Shown here: in pieces, positions 38,511 to 48,576 of the stretch | Numbering within the stretch: position 1 is the stretch's first letter | Layout: every line of letters starts with the position of its first letter | Source of the DNA: Anthracocystis setariae | Lineage: Eukaryota; Basidiomycota; Ustilaginomycetes; Ustilaginales; Ustilaginaceae | Length of the DNA: 64,000 nucleotides | NCBI GenBank assembly: GCA_928724745.1 | Contig: CAKMXJ010000003.1 | Location: forward strand, 1,736,001 to 1,800,000 | Reading direction: 5' to 3' | Made by a program: the position numbers and the translations under genes | The notes under the pieces: model-generated | Told to the model about the DNA's origin: nothing | Seen by the model: the letters and a program-made list of their open reading frames with translations, nothing else | Database searches by the model: none

Positions 38511-40603
38511 TCAATCCGCCTCGACGTAGTTGGACGGAAATACGGCTATGCGACCATCCTTGACGCCCTCACACCATCTGCTCCCATAAGGTGACAAAGA
38601 TGCAGATAAGATCAGCCAATGTGAATCTTGTGGCAAAGTTGGCTAGCTACGATTTGGTTGAATGAAACTTACCCTTCGGCATAGTCGAATCCTTTGGTGG
38701 TGAGTTCGATGCGTTCTCCGGTTGAAAGCGAGTGTTCATCTGCACCCTGCGCCGCGTAGTCGTACAAGGCTGTGACGAATTGACCGCATCCCTGAACGGC
38801 GCCACTGCCACTGCCACTGCCACCGCTGCCGTTGTATCCCGTATCTTGCACATCTGTTGCTGTCGTTGCGGCATGCGTTTCGAACTCGCAATACGATGTA
38901 GGTACCAATCCCTCCCTGTCTGGTCCCGCACGGACCTTGATCCAACCACTACCCTCTACATCGTCCTCGAGCAACTCCACGTTGTCTCCCTGTGTTACGC
39001 TCAGTTCGAAAGGACTGCTGGCTTCGAATGTATACAGCACTGTGCCGCTTGTTGCCGGTGTCGCATCAACGTGCGAATGATCAGCGTACTGGCTTTGCGA
39101 TGTTGAGGGGTACAATAATGCTGAAGCGGTCGAGTTGGTCCTTCCCAACGGGCTTGCGGCTGCGATGGCGCCGGAACGACTCGAGCTATTGGCTGGCGAG
39201 GAGGCGCGCACAACGCCACCCGAGGGAGCGGCTTTGCATTCCGCAGGCACTTTCATCTCGCACTTCTGATGCACAGTGTATCCACACGGCTTGCATACGG
39301 ATCCTTGCTTGGATAACCCCCAGATGGTTCCACCGCAAAAGTGACACGAAGTCGGAATCGTGAACGAGGCCGGCTTGAAGCGATGTGGGCGCGCCTTTCC
39401 TTGGTCCTCTCCGATGGTCGCCACGATCGCATCGACCTCGGACTGAAGATCGTGCAACTCGATCTCAAAGGTAAAGAGGGCTCGTGTAGCTTCGAACAAG
39501 TTGTCCATGACCTCTTCAGGGTTGCCGAGTTCCATGTTTTGCAGGTAGGTGTCTCGCAAATTTCGTAGACTATCGACCTCCTTGGCTTTGGCTTGAATGA
39601 GGGGTTCGAGTTCGGCGATACGACCACTGGAGCGAATGAGGCGATTCTGTAAGAAAGTGATGGCCGATGGTTCGGTCGACATCTCTGCCTTGTCAAAGAA
39701 GCCTACGCAAGGCTCAAAGGACCAGCCTGTGGGTTCCTGCCATCGTTGGTGATTGTGCTCAGCAAAGATCTTTTGGTCTCTTGAAGGATCCACAGTTACT
39801 GCCCTGGCCTCGAGATCACGATATTTGGAAGCAACAAGCTCGTGATGCGCTGCAAAGGCGGACTGCGCTTTTGCTGATGAAGCGGCGAAACGGGTGGTGG
39901 AGAGCGTCCACAGCGACTGCAAACTGTTCTGTATGGTGGGGAGATCGTATTGGTAGAAGCGCTGCTTGGCTTTGTTGGAGATATCGATCTGGACAAGGTA
40001 CATGTTTTTGCTGTTCTGCATGTCCATCTCGGCGGACTGGAAGGCTTTGGCTGCACGGTCGGCGTGGCGGTCACCGGCTTCTGCTTTGTCGCGCTTCTGA
40101 CGATGTGATTCGAGCTCATGACAGAGTTCATCGTACTTGGCTTTGGCTTTGTCCTTGTCGGCGTAGGTCCTTTCTCGATCAGAGATGAGCTTGTTGGCTG
40201 CCACGGTGTGCTTCTTGCGGAGCTCTTCGCGCAGCTTGGTACTGGCGATCATACTGGCAGACAGGCTATCCAATTTGGAAGCGAGGGTGTTATGGTCGGC
40301 TGTGGTGACATCGTGGGTTGAGTAGAAGTCGGAGATGTGAGTGGACAAGGTCGACTGTGCATTCTTCCACTCTCTGGTAGGTGTGGGTCCGACCGAGATG
40401 TCCTGATCGCGCCTGGCTTTCTTGTCGCGATACTTGCGTACGAGCGACTGCAATTTCGCAGCATACTCGCGTTCGAGCACGGCTCGTTCCGAAAGAAACG
40501 ATGCGACCTCGGTTTCGAGAGAGAGGTGTGCGGAGAGTGCCGCTGTGATGACCGGGAGCTGATCTGGCAGCTGATGACCAAAATCGATCGGCGCATCAGA
40601 CAT
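38511..40603 (-). CDS. BZZ1: F-BAR, C1 and double SH3 protein (Bzz1-type), 2 exons
   Basis: Endocytic and actin-patch adaptor; the yeast relative binds Las17/WASP and type I myosins. Exon 1 is 38673-40603 and exon 2 38511-38577, with a 95-base intron (GTAAGT donor, GAGCAG acceptor). The spliced 665-residue protein has an FCH/F-BAR membrane-bending coiled coil (about 1-300), a Cys/His C1 zinc domain at about 407-456, SH3-1 (about 525-585) and SH3-2 (about 605-665). The unspliced frame stops inside SH3-2 right after DYAEG; splicing adds WCEGVKDGRIAVFPSNYVEAD, completing it with the conserved PSNYV ending. It converges on the FHA gene with 89 bases between stops. Confidence 0.92.
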
Positions 40604-40806
40604 GATGGGCGCCTGTCGTATAGTGACTTGCGCAGAAAGCTAGCAGGCTGAACAGAGCGGATATGATGGTGATGAGCGAACGAACAAACGATAGGTGAGC
40701 AGACGACCAAGTCAAGCCGCATCAGGGAGTGCAGTGCATTTTTCAATCGTCTAAATGCACTGCCAATCCAACACCGCGCCTAGCTGTCTCTACTGTCACT
40801 TGTCAC

Positions 40807-40867
<61 letters not shown>

Positions 40868-41181
40868 CCAAAGTCAAGATTATTGAGTGGAGGGGCTGTC
40901 CTGTCTCTCGAAATGGGCTCACGCCGCAGCGTATCGCGCACAGTTGGCCAAAATCCCCAAAACGAGCGATTCGATTCACGTCATTTAGCATGTCTGTTGA
41001 ATAGACTGTACTGGACAGCATCTCACGATTCGAGCGACGACCCACCCAAACCAGACTTTGATGGCAAACAAGGTAGTTGCTAGCCATGCAGTCGACTCGT
41101 AGCACAACCTTGTGTGGGTATGTGTTCAGACCATCCGGGGTATGCTGTATGATAAGTGTGGAGCTGGACCTAACATAAAAG
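40604..41181. promoter_or_regulatory. BZZ1 promoter region with a long CT microsatellite
   Basis: Holds (CT)27 at 40809-40862 about 200 bases upstream of the BZZ1 start, and the 3' region of the five-helix membrane protein. One weak GTACAGTAC-like site lies at 41005-41017. Confidence 0.6.
40809..40862 (+). repeat. Microsatellite (CT)27
   Basis: Perfect 54-base dinucleotide tract. On the BZZ1 sense strand it reads GA. Confidence 0.97.
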
Positions 41182-42055
41182 CTAAGCTGCAGTGACAAGC
41201 TTGTCTTCGGCAGACTGCGAGGCAACCAAGCGCTCGCTGTGCGAATGCTCCTGCGACGTGGCCGTATCCCTGGATCCTCGACGTTGCGACGGAAACAGCT
41301 TGAGCAAGCGCACTGCTTCGACGATCAAAAAGACCGCATACAACCCTACCTGCACACCCACGTCGATCATCTCGTCGCTGAGCAAGTACTCGGTGCCTTT
41401 GCGGTCTTCGATTCCTTTGAGCTTGCCGAGCCCGCCCAGAGCAACCGACGTGAAAGTAAGCAGCATGCTCCAGAAAGCGAGCATCACCAGGCTTACCGCC
41501 GCTGGAGCCTTGGTGCGTACGTGCAAAAGCACCAGCATGATCAAGATGCCTGCAAGATTGAACGGAAGAAGCCCAACGCCTCGGTTAGCCAACGCCAGCC
41601 TGACGATTTGCAGGATGTCTATTACCAATAAAACGGGACGGAGGAAAGAACAAAGTAAGTATAAGCGGATCCATCGTGCTGAGGTGTACGCGAGATATAG
41701 TATAGGAATACGTACTCATCAGCAGCGCAGCTACAACGAGCAGCATGTAAAGAACATCAAAGCCTGTGCGCCACCTTGGATGACGTCCACTCAGCTTGTA
41801 ATCGTTGCGATACGCAGATGCTCGATAGTGAATCAGATTTGATGACTGGATCGTGGAGGATCCCTTTCGCTTTAGCATCAACGCTAACAGTGGCAAGAGC
41901 ACCAGCAGCAGTGTCCACGTTGCAAGTGGTTCGAGCACAACATCGTTGAAGCAAGTGGTTGTGATGCCTCGAGGCTTGTCCGATGCGAAGCTGAAGGCGT
42001 TGTCGTATCTCAGGCCGCATAGAGTGCGGTGCACCTTGGGGGCGACTCTGTCCAT
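41182..42055 (-). CDS. Five-helix membrane protein (unrecognised), 2 exons
   Basis: No recognised family. Exon 1 is 41716-42055, intron 41619-41715 (97 bases, GTACGT donor, AATAG acceptor), exon 2 41182-41618; 258 residues. The join reads through LLMN-ILQIVRLALANRG without a break. About five hydrophobic helices are seen (near residues 43-62, 99-120, 130-147, 155-175, 205-225), with basic loops (KRKG, HPRWR) and a soluble Ser/Glu/Arg-rich C-terminus. The layout resembles the five-helix N-terminal membrane part (TMD0) of ABCC transporters without the transporter core; this likeness is only topological. Divergent from the LYR gene. Confidence 0.7.
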
Positions 42056-42820
42056 GATAGCAATAATACTGGATGGAGGGAATCCGAGTGGTGAATTTAA
42101 GAAGGGAATGATGGAAAAGAGGAAGGACTTCTTGTACTGTTCGTGCTTGCTGCAAGTATGTCAACAAGCCACGCCAAAAGCTCAGCGTTGTGCCACCTGA
42201 ACCACGTCACGAAGCGAGAGCAGGGTCTTGATACAAAAGCAGCACTATACAAAGTAATGTACTGTCCTGTACAGTACTGTACAGGCAACGCCACATTGAC
42301 CGGAAGTTGCAGTGCTGCAGTTGGACCCACCTGCAAAAGCATGATAGACGGCCGGTGTTTGCATTCTCAGAGCGAGCAACTCGGAGCGAATCAACCATCC
42401 GGCGGTCCTCAGAGCCCATGCGAGGCTTAGACGATCTCATTAGCGAGGTCAAAGTTAGCCGAATATATAGAGCATACGCCGCCGTCGTTGCAAAGCCGTG
42501 CTCCGCTTTGGGACCCAAAATTCACGATGCCGTAGCCGCTCTGCGGGGTTGGAATGACATGATTTGCAAGAAACTGCAACAGCGGATTTTCGCCCAACTT
42601 TTCACTCGCCGACGTCAATTTTGAGCTGACCTGGAATGAAACCAGCGCATTGCTCGCTCTAACATAACTGCAGCTCCGCTTGGATTTTTGCCAAGTGGAG
42701 GGCTCAACTTTCGGCTTTCGGGTCGCACACATTGGTGGCGAGAAGATCTCTCGATCGATAGCATTCAGATTCTTCCACCCACATCCCGCTTCTGCACCAG
42801 CCCATATCAGACAAAAGACC
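42056..42820. promoter_or_regulatory. Divergent promoter region with a 20-nt palindrome
   Basis: Holds promoters for the membrane protein and the LYR gene. It contains a perfect 20-base palindrome at 42266-42285 belonging to the GTACAGTAC family. The first open frames in both directions have no recognisable homology. Confidence 0.6.
42259..42285. repeat. GTACAGTAC-family palindrome
   Basis: TGTACTGTCCTGTACAGTACTGTACAGG-like segment whose last 20 bases read identically on both strands. Confidence 0.9.
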
Positions 42821-43150
42821 ATGCTTCGTTCCATCGCACGAACAGCGCGTGCTGATATTAGGTCGAGTCAGCTCACGCTCGAGCACTTCCTCATGCGATC
42901 TCGCACTCTTTCGCTATATCGCAAGTACCTCAGAGCGACACGCGACATTCCCAACCCGGTGGCTCGATGGGAGACCATCAACTTCTTCCGCGATGACGTG
43001 CAGCGCTTCCGCCACGAGACTGATCTCGATAGGATCAAGGATCTGCTCATGCAAGGTCATCGATTCCTCAAACAGATGCACGGCCAGATGACTTTGGCAG
43101 GCGCTACCACCGACGCCGGCAACAAACTTCGAGGCACACGCCAACTCTGA
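42821..43150 (+). CDS. LYR-motif protein (LYRM2-like)
   Basis: Small mitochondrial LYR/Complex1_LYR protein; such proteins bind acylated ACP and serve respiratory-complex or iron-sulfur assembly. Intronless, 109 residues. A short Arg/Ser-rich leader (MLRSIARTARADIRSS) is followed by the three-helix LYR domain: LTLEHFLMRSRTLSLYRKYLRAT with the LYR tripeptide, then RWETINFFRDDVQRFRHETDLDRI and an LLMQGHRFLKQM helix. The ATG at 42821 begins the leader; earlier in-frame sequence is not conserved. Closest by pattern to LYRM2, thought to act on complex I. Confidence 0.88.
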   Translation: MLRSIARTARADIRSSQLTLEHFLMRSRTLSLYRKYLRATRDIPNPVARWETINFFRDDVQRFRHETDLDRIKDLLMQGHRFLKQMHGQMTLAGATTDAGNKLRGTRQL

Positions 43151-43257
43151 AACCAAGTACATAGGATGATTGATCAGCTATGGGACAGGAACCATTCAAA
43201 CGGCCAACAGTTGAAGGTAGGGCGCATGACAAGAACTAGCTTAGCCTCAGAGATTCT

Positions 43258-44991
43258 TCAAGCTTCTTCGGTGGTCTTCTTGGTCTGCTTGGCAGCCTCC
43301 GCCTCAGCGGCGCGTTGCTTCGCGACTTCTTGCAGGTTGAGCCACCTGATCAAGAAAAATGGTACGATCGGCGCCACAGCCAAAGCGAGGGCAAGATACC
43401 ACACATTTCGAAGGGCAGCATTGAAAGCAATGATCACTCCGTCAAGCACTTGCTCGCCTGATCCTTGCACCGACTTTCGAATCTCGGATGCACCTGCAAC
43501 GGCGAGCTGGGCAGCGCGGCCCTTGAGCTCCGGAATTTGCTCGAGCCCTTTAAGGAGGCGCGACGACAACAGATTCTCCCCTGCCGAGACAAAGATCGCA
43601 CTTCCCATCTCTCTTGCGAAGAAGAGCGCACCGATTGCCAGAGGTACGTCGCTGTGTGGAAGTGCGGCTTGAACGGCCATCGACGTACCCATCTGGCCAA
43701 ATCCCATCCCAATTCCATAAATCACCTGGAATCCGGCCCACTCGGCTGTGGAAGTGGTAGCGGTCCAAGTCGTAATCATGCCAGCACCGATCGAGCCTAC
43801 CACAGGCGGGACGAGCAGGAGCGGCGTATAGTAGCCGGTCTTTCTCGTGATGATGCCTCCCAAGATGGTAGAGAAAACGAAGCATGCGATCGTCGCCAGG
43901 GTGCGATAGCTACTTGCAATCGGCGAGAAGCCTTTCACCACCTGGAACCAGAAGGGAATGTAGTAGAACATGACGGTCGTTGAGGCTTGGAAGAATGCCG
44001 CATACCAGAAAGAGCCAAGTACGGACCTCTCGACGAAGATTTTGGGAGGCAGCAGAGCACCGTCTCCCTTGTATACCTGCCACCCGACGAATGCAACCAG
44101 GGTGACGGCGAATACGACAAGGAGAATGATGACGCGGTGCGTACTCCACGAGGTGGTGGTGTCCGGCGACGAAGCCTGTCCGCCCCACTGAAGCGCAAGA
44201 ATGAGGCAGATGACGCTGGTCAGGATCAACACGGTCCCCACTGGATCGATTCGGCGGAGCTGTTGCTTGAACGGTAGCATCTTCTTGTCCTTGTCTGCCG
44301 TCTTTTTGGCGTCCAGGAACAAGAAAACGGGGACCATGGCGACCACCGCAAACGGCAGATTGATGTAGAAGCACCATCTCCACGTAACCTTTTGAGTAAA
44401 TGCTCCACCTAACAACGGGCCCAAGGCGCTCGCAAGACCAAAGACAGCTCCAAGACTAGCCTGTGCCATGGGTCGTTTCTCGAGCGGAACGACCGCCATG
44501 ATGATGGAGATGAGACCATTTGTGATACCAGCACCGCCCGCGCCGGCTATGGCTCTGCCGACGATGAGAGCCGTGGAGCTGGGCGCAGCACCGCACAGAG
44601 CTGATCCGGTCTCGAAGATGATGACAGCTACGGTGAAGATGGGCTTGACTGGATTGCATTGATAGATGCGACCCCATACAAGCTGAAGAGCAGCGTTGGT
44701 GGCCATGTAGGCCGAACCGTACCAGCCCACATCGTTGAGCGAGTGAAATTCGTTGGAAATGGCGGGCAGGGCAACACCTATGATCGTCTTGTCCAGAGCG
44801 ACAAGCAGCATGAGAAAGCCGGTCATGACAAGGATGCAAGCAACCTTAAACTTGGACAGCTCTGGCTCGTCATCCGTAGACTGAACGACTTTGGTCTCTT
44901 GCTTTACGGCGGAGTGGTCTGAGATGGAAGATTCTCCACTCGAGGCAGCGGTAGCCTCGCCTTTCGTGGACATCTGGGTTTGAGTGGTCAT
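43258..44991 (-). CDS. MFS multidrug/toxin efflux transporter, 14-helix DHA2 type
   Basis: Proton-coupled drug exporter of the major facilitator superfamily. Intronless; 577 residues from the ATG at 44991, chosen because it starts the acidic/Ser-rich cytoplasmic N-terminus; an earlier ATG at 45093 adds unconserved sequence. Helix 1 contains the LDKTIIGVALPAI signature; motif A-like and motif C (GPLLGG after SALG) are present and the WRWCFYINLP segment is typical of fungal DHA2 members. Fourteen hydrophobic helices fit. Divergently arranged with a Zn2Cys6 regulator across about 865 bases, which suggests co-regulation. Substrate unknown. Confidence 0.93.
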   Translation of the reverse strand: MTTQTQMSTKGEATAASSGESSISDHSAVKQETKVVQSTDDEPELSKFKVACILVMTGFLMLLVALDKTIIGVALPAISNEFHSLNDVGWYGSAYMATNAALQLVWGRIYQCNPVKPIFTVAVIIFETGSALCGAAPSSTALIVGRAIAGAGGAGITNGLISIIMAVVPLEKRPMAQASLGAVFGLASALGPLLGGAFTQKVTWRWCFYINLPFAVVAMVPVFLFLDAKKTADKDKKMLPFKQQLRRIDPVGTVLILTSVICLILALQWGGQASSPDTTTSWSTHRVIILLVVFAVTLVAFVGWQVYKGDGALLPPKIFVERSVLGSFWYAAFFQASTTVMFYYIPFWFQVVKGFSPIASSYRTLATIACFVFSTILGGIITRKTGYYTPLLLVPPVVGSIGAGMITTWTATTSTAEWAGFQVIYGIGMGFGQMGTSMAVQAALPHSDVPLAIGALFFAREMGSAIFVSAGENLLSSRLLKGLEQIPELKGRAAQLAVAGASEIRKSVQGSGEQVLDGVIIAFNAALRNVWYLALALAVAPIVPFFLIRWLNLQEVAKQRAAEAEAAKQTKKTTEEA

Positions 44992-45856
44992 GATGGGGGA
45001 GGTGAGTTGCTCTAATGAGGGGTGGAAGCTGAGGGGGATGAGCAAGATGGTCTTTGAAGCTTTGGACCGGCATCTTCGGTCTGTTATATACACGAACCAT
45101 CACAGGCAAAGGCTTGTGCGACAGACTGGCATGGACACCAACTACGTGACATCAGACTTCGTGGTGTGCACTTCTCGAGGAAGAAGATAGCGTCGGTCAT
45201 CAGAACAAATGTGTTTAGCTGTACAACCAACAAGCATGTGGTGTCTTAGTAGCGTCCGCAACGAACAAACGTGTAGCACGACCCGGAGCGGACGCTTCAA
45301 AATTCCGTCTATGCTGGATTCGGAGCCTTGAAGATTCCGATACCTCTTCTCAGGGTCCGATTGATTTGGTCTCAAACAAATCCACCTGGCTACTGTGACT
45401 GTGACTGTGAACTGTGATTAGACATCAGATTTGCAATATGAACTCTTTCGGAAAAATCTACAGCCCGCCTTCCCGCGGAATTCGCAGATAACTCCATCCC
45501 GACACAGACCCTTCTCAACGTGCCAATCTGCCAGTCTCTGGCCCCCATCGTTGGCTTGCATCAATAGATAAAGCAATGCGGTGGATGATTCATACATGCT
45601 AGGGTGCCGACACTTTCTGCGCCGCAGTCCAAAGATTGCGCAAGCAAGTATCTAAGCTGGGCAACCTAGCTTCCAGATCCCATCTACTATTGCCTCATCA
45701 AACCAGCATCACGATCACATTGCCAATTCCTCAGGCAGGTCAACTTTGTCAATACACGAGCGGCTGCATTGGACGTCGGCCTCGAGCAGTAGAAACAAAC
45801 ACGTACTCCGTTCACACTGACTGTTTGTATCAGCCACTCCCAGAGACTCCATCATC
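44992..45856. promoter_or_regulatory. Bidirectional promoter between DHA2 transporter and Zn2Cys6 regulator
   Basis: Shared upstream region of two divergent genes. It contains a CCGCGG palindrome at 45473-45478 and a CGG direct repeat with two-base spacing near 45283, the kinds of half-site used by Zn2Cys6 proteins, and a TGTGAC tandem near 45395-45420. Binding is inference. Confidence 0.45.
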
Positions 45857-48520
45857 ATGCCAGCCGCCTCTTCGTCACGAGGGCCTTCGACGAAGCAGCA
45901 CAGTGACCCCTCAGTTGACCGACACGATCAAGGGAAAGGGTTGCAACGCCTTTCGTGTATCGAGTGTCAGAAACGCAAGGCCAAGTGCGACAAACAGGTA
46001 CCTTGTGCCTCCTGTAAGCAACGAGGAATCATTTGCCACCCAGCTGCTTCCGATCCGGACAAACCGAGAAAGAAACGCTTTCCTGAGGCGGAATTGCTAG
46101 ATCGTATTCGAAGGTACGAAGCCTTGTTGATACCGGCTGGCTTACTGAAGGACGAGGATACGTTGCATCCAGGAAGCCGTGCCAACAACGGCAAATCCAT
46201 CTCACCAGCCGCCCGCAAGTGTCAGAAAAGGACGAGGCTCTCATCGGTAGACTCTGACTCTTCGTCTACTCCATATTGCCGTGATCAGCGGGATCCCTCG
46301 ACGACCTCTGCAGATGGTCCGCCTTCGCCCCCACGCACGTCCACCATCGATCCGGACATTGCTATCATCTCATCCATTCTCGGCACTGTCACACCCGCTT
46401 CCAGCGAGGCATATACGCCTCTGCATTCTGGGTTCAGTGCTCATCAAACTTCCATCGATGTTACTTCGGGCTCGTCGACTCGCGGCCAGCTGGCCACAGC
46501 TGCCTCTGACAACGCGATCTTGCCCACCTTCGTTATGCACAGACATCTCGACATCATGTTTCCGGACGATGGTGCACACAGGCTCCGCTTCGATGACCAT
46601 TGTCCAGGTGAACCTCTGCAACATCCGGACACGAGCCTCATGTTCCGCCTTCTCCACATCTACCAGCAGAACATCCACCCGTTGGTCAAGCTCATCCATC
46701 TGCCTACCGTTCGTGAAAGGCTATGCGATATTACCGCCGACCCGTCCATTATCAGCAACGAGGATCATGCGCTCTTCTTCGCCATTTACACAATTGCGGT
46801 GGGCACACTCACACCAGACGAATCCGATCGCCTCTTCAATACAAGGGACAAGAGCATTGTCTTGGCCCGGTATCAGCGCAGTGCCCAAACAGCCCTAAGC
46901 CGAGTCGGGATTTGGCGTTCCTCGCACGTCTCAACGGCGCAGGCCTACTTGCTCTACCTTCTTGCCATTGCCAAAGATACCGATCCAAGAAGCTACGCCA
47001 TCTTTGTAGGCAACGGAGTCAGATTGGCCAAGCGGGTGTTACTGTTTCATCGGATGATCCCAGTATCTAAATCATCCTCGGGTTGTCGTGCAAAGATGAT
47101 CCAAGAGATGACGAGCCGAGTGTGGTGGGAGATGCTAGCGTGCGATATCCGCGCATGTGAAAAGTCAGGTATCCCCGCTAGCCCTTCTATCGCCACTGCC
47201 ACCGCACAACTGCCTCAAAACATTGCCGATACAGATTTCGAGCAGCTAGGGGCCCCGACCGAGTTGGACTCCTCTTTAAGCTCCTCTGGTTCGACACCGA
47301 CTGCCTTGCGAACCCCTGACACGGATTGCCTCTTTCTCCTGCTTCGCTGTGAGATCGTTCAATTTCAGCTCCACCCTCCTTGGTCTCAGCATCATCCCGA
47401 CTACCGCATCGATCACCAACCGTTCCGCAAAACAGCACTATATCAGCAGTACAAAGAGTCGGCGAAGCGCTTACCTCCTTCAGGCTTGGAGACCCGCCTA
47501 GCTGCCGTTGCTGCTTTTGATCGTCACATCTTCAAAAGATACTTTGACCGACCCGAGGCTGCTTCCAACACCTTGATCCAGTATGCACATCATCATGCGC
47601 GCATCTGGCTCGCCAAAATGCGTCTGCTCGTGCACCTCAATCAGCGTGCCGTCGAAAACGAAAAAGAGATCATCAGACTATGTTGCCTGCAGATCGAAGA
47701 GACGATCCAGCTCGTCTCCAATGCCAAATACGTCCGATTCCAGTGGTTCACCTACTCTCACCTTCCGTTCTACTCCTTCATCATTTTACTGGATCTGCTG
47801 CGCCGTCACACTAGTGGTCAACTTGTGGACCAGACATGGAATGTGATCGAGCAGAGTGCGGCTATCTGGAGACCTGGGCTGCGTGACAAAACTCCTATCG
47901 AGCTAGCAGTCCTCGACGCCTCTTCGACAGCCTCAAGCAGCGGACGGCCGGCATCGGAGCGAGAAACACCCAACATCCATTCTCATCCGGACGACGCGGA
48001 CGAGCACAAGGTCAAGCTGCGAATCAGAGGTACCATGATGGCAGCACTCATGGTGGCTGCATGGGAGAATCGTGCGCAGGCCCTGATGACCAACAGAGGA
48101 CCTGAATTCGTCCCTTCTGAGCCCGCCATCGTCACCGCAATGCGAGAAACCGCTGCTTTGCATCATATCGGCTCTCATACGGCGACTGGCTCTCAGTTGC
48201 CGACACACCCAGCTCAGCACATCTCACCCTTCTCGCAGTCCGTGTCGGAAGAGCGTGGTGGCCAGCTCCTCTCTTCGCAGGGTTTCAGCACCGAACCTTA
48301 TCAGCACAACCTGGGTACATCCGCGGAAGAGGCGTACACGGCATTCTTGGATCCTTCGTCAGGGACGTTGAATTCGGGTTTGAGCAACTTTGAACATATC
48401 AACGCCTTGTTGCAGTCTAGCGTCGAGCTGGATTGGAGTTCTTGGCTCGGTCAAAGCTGGGACCCAACCATGGGTGCTGGAAACGTAGCAAGCGCTGCAG
48501 AATTTATCCCGTCTTGGTAG
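45857..48520 (+). CDS. Zn2Cys6 fungal transcription factor
   Basis: Nuclear regulator with an N-terminal binuclear zinc cluster and a fungal-specific middle homology domain. Intronless, 887 residues. The six cysteines at 34, 37, 44, 50, 53 and 60 follow C-x2-C-x6-C-x5-C-x2-C-x6-C, with a basic KRKAKCDK loop and a Lys/Arg linker (DKPRKKRF) followed by a short coiled segment. The middle domain spans roughly residues 220-560 (motifs such as LLHIYQQNIHPLVKLIHLPT, ALFFAIYTIAVG, LLYLLAIAKD, WWEMLACDIRACEKSGI). The C-terminus is Ser/Gln/Thr-rich, as in activation regions. Lies between, and could regulate, the DHA2 transporter and the MFSD1-like transporter; target genes are not shown by sequence. 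Confidence 0.95.
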   Translation: MPAASSSRGPSTKQHSDPSVDRHDQGKGLQRLSCIECQKRKAKCDKQVPCASCKQRGIICHPAASDPDKPRKKRFPEAELLDRIRRYEALLIPAGLLKDEDTLHPGSRANNGKSISPAARKCQKRTRLSSVDSDSSSTPYCRDQRDPSTTSADGPPSPPRTSTIDPDIAIISSILGTVTPASSEAYTPLHSGFSAHQTSIDVTSGSSTRGQLATAASDNAILPTFVMHRHLDIMFPDDGAHRLRFDDHCPGEPLQHPDTSLMFRLLHIYQQNIHPLVKLIHLPTVRERLCDITADPSIISNEDHALFFAIYTIAVGTLTPDESDRLFNTRDKSIVLARYQRSAQTALSRVGIWRSSHVSTAQAYLLYLLAIAKDTDPRSYAIFVGNGVRLAKRVLLFHRMIPVSKSSSGCRAKMIQEMTSRVWWEMLACDIRACEKSGIPASPSIATATAQLPQNIADTDFEQLGAPTELDSSLSSSGSTPTALRTPDTDCLFLLLRCEIVQFQLHPPWSQHHPDYRIDHQPFRKTALYQQYKESAKRLPPSGLETRLAAVAAFDRHIFKRYFDRPEAASNTLIQYAHHHARIWLAKMRLLVHLNQRAVENEKEIIRLCCLQIEETIQLVSNAKYVRFQWFTYSHLPFYSFIILLDLLRRHTSGQLVDQTWNVIEQSAAIWRPGLRDKTPIELAVLDASSTASSSGRPASERETPNIHSHPDDADEHKVKLRIRGTMMAALMVAAWENRAQALMTNRGPEFVPSEPAIVTAMRETAALHHIGSHTATGSQLPTHPAQHISPFSQSVSEERGGQLLSSQGFSTEPYQHNLGTSAEEAYTAFLDPSSGTLNSGLSNFEHINALLQSSVELDWSSWLGQSWDPTMGAGNVASAAEFIPSW

Positions 48521-48576
48521 TGTGCAACTCGCGACTTTGGATTCTTTGCTGCAAATCTGTTTAGGCGCTGCCGAGG

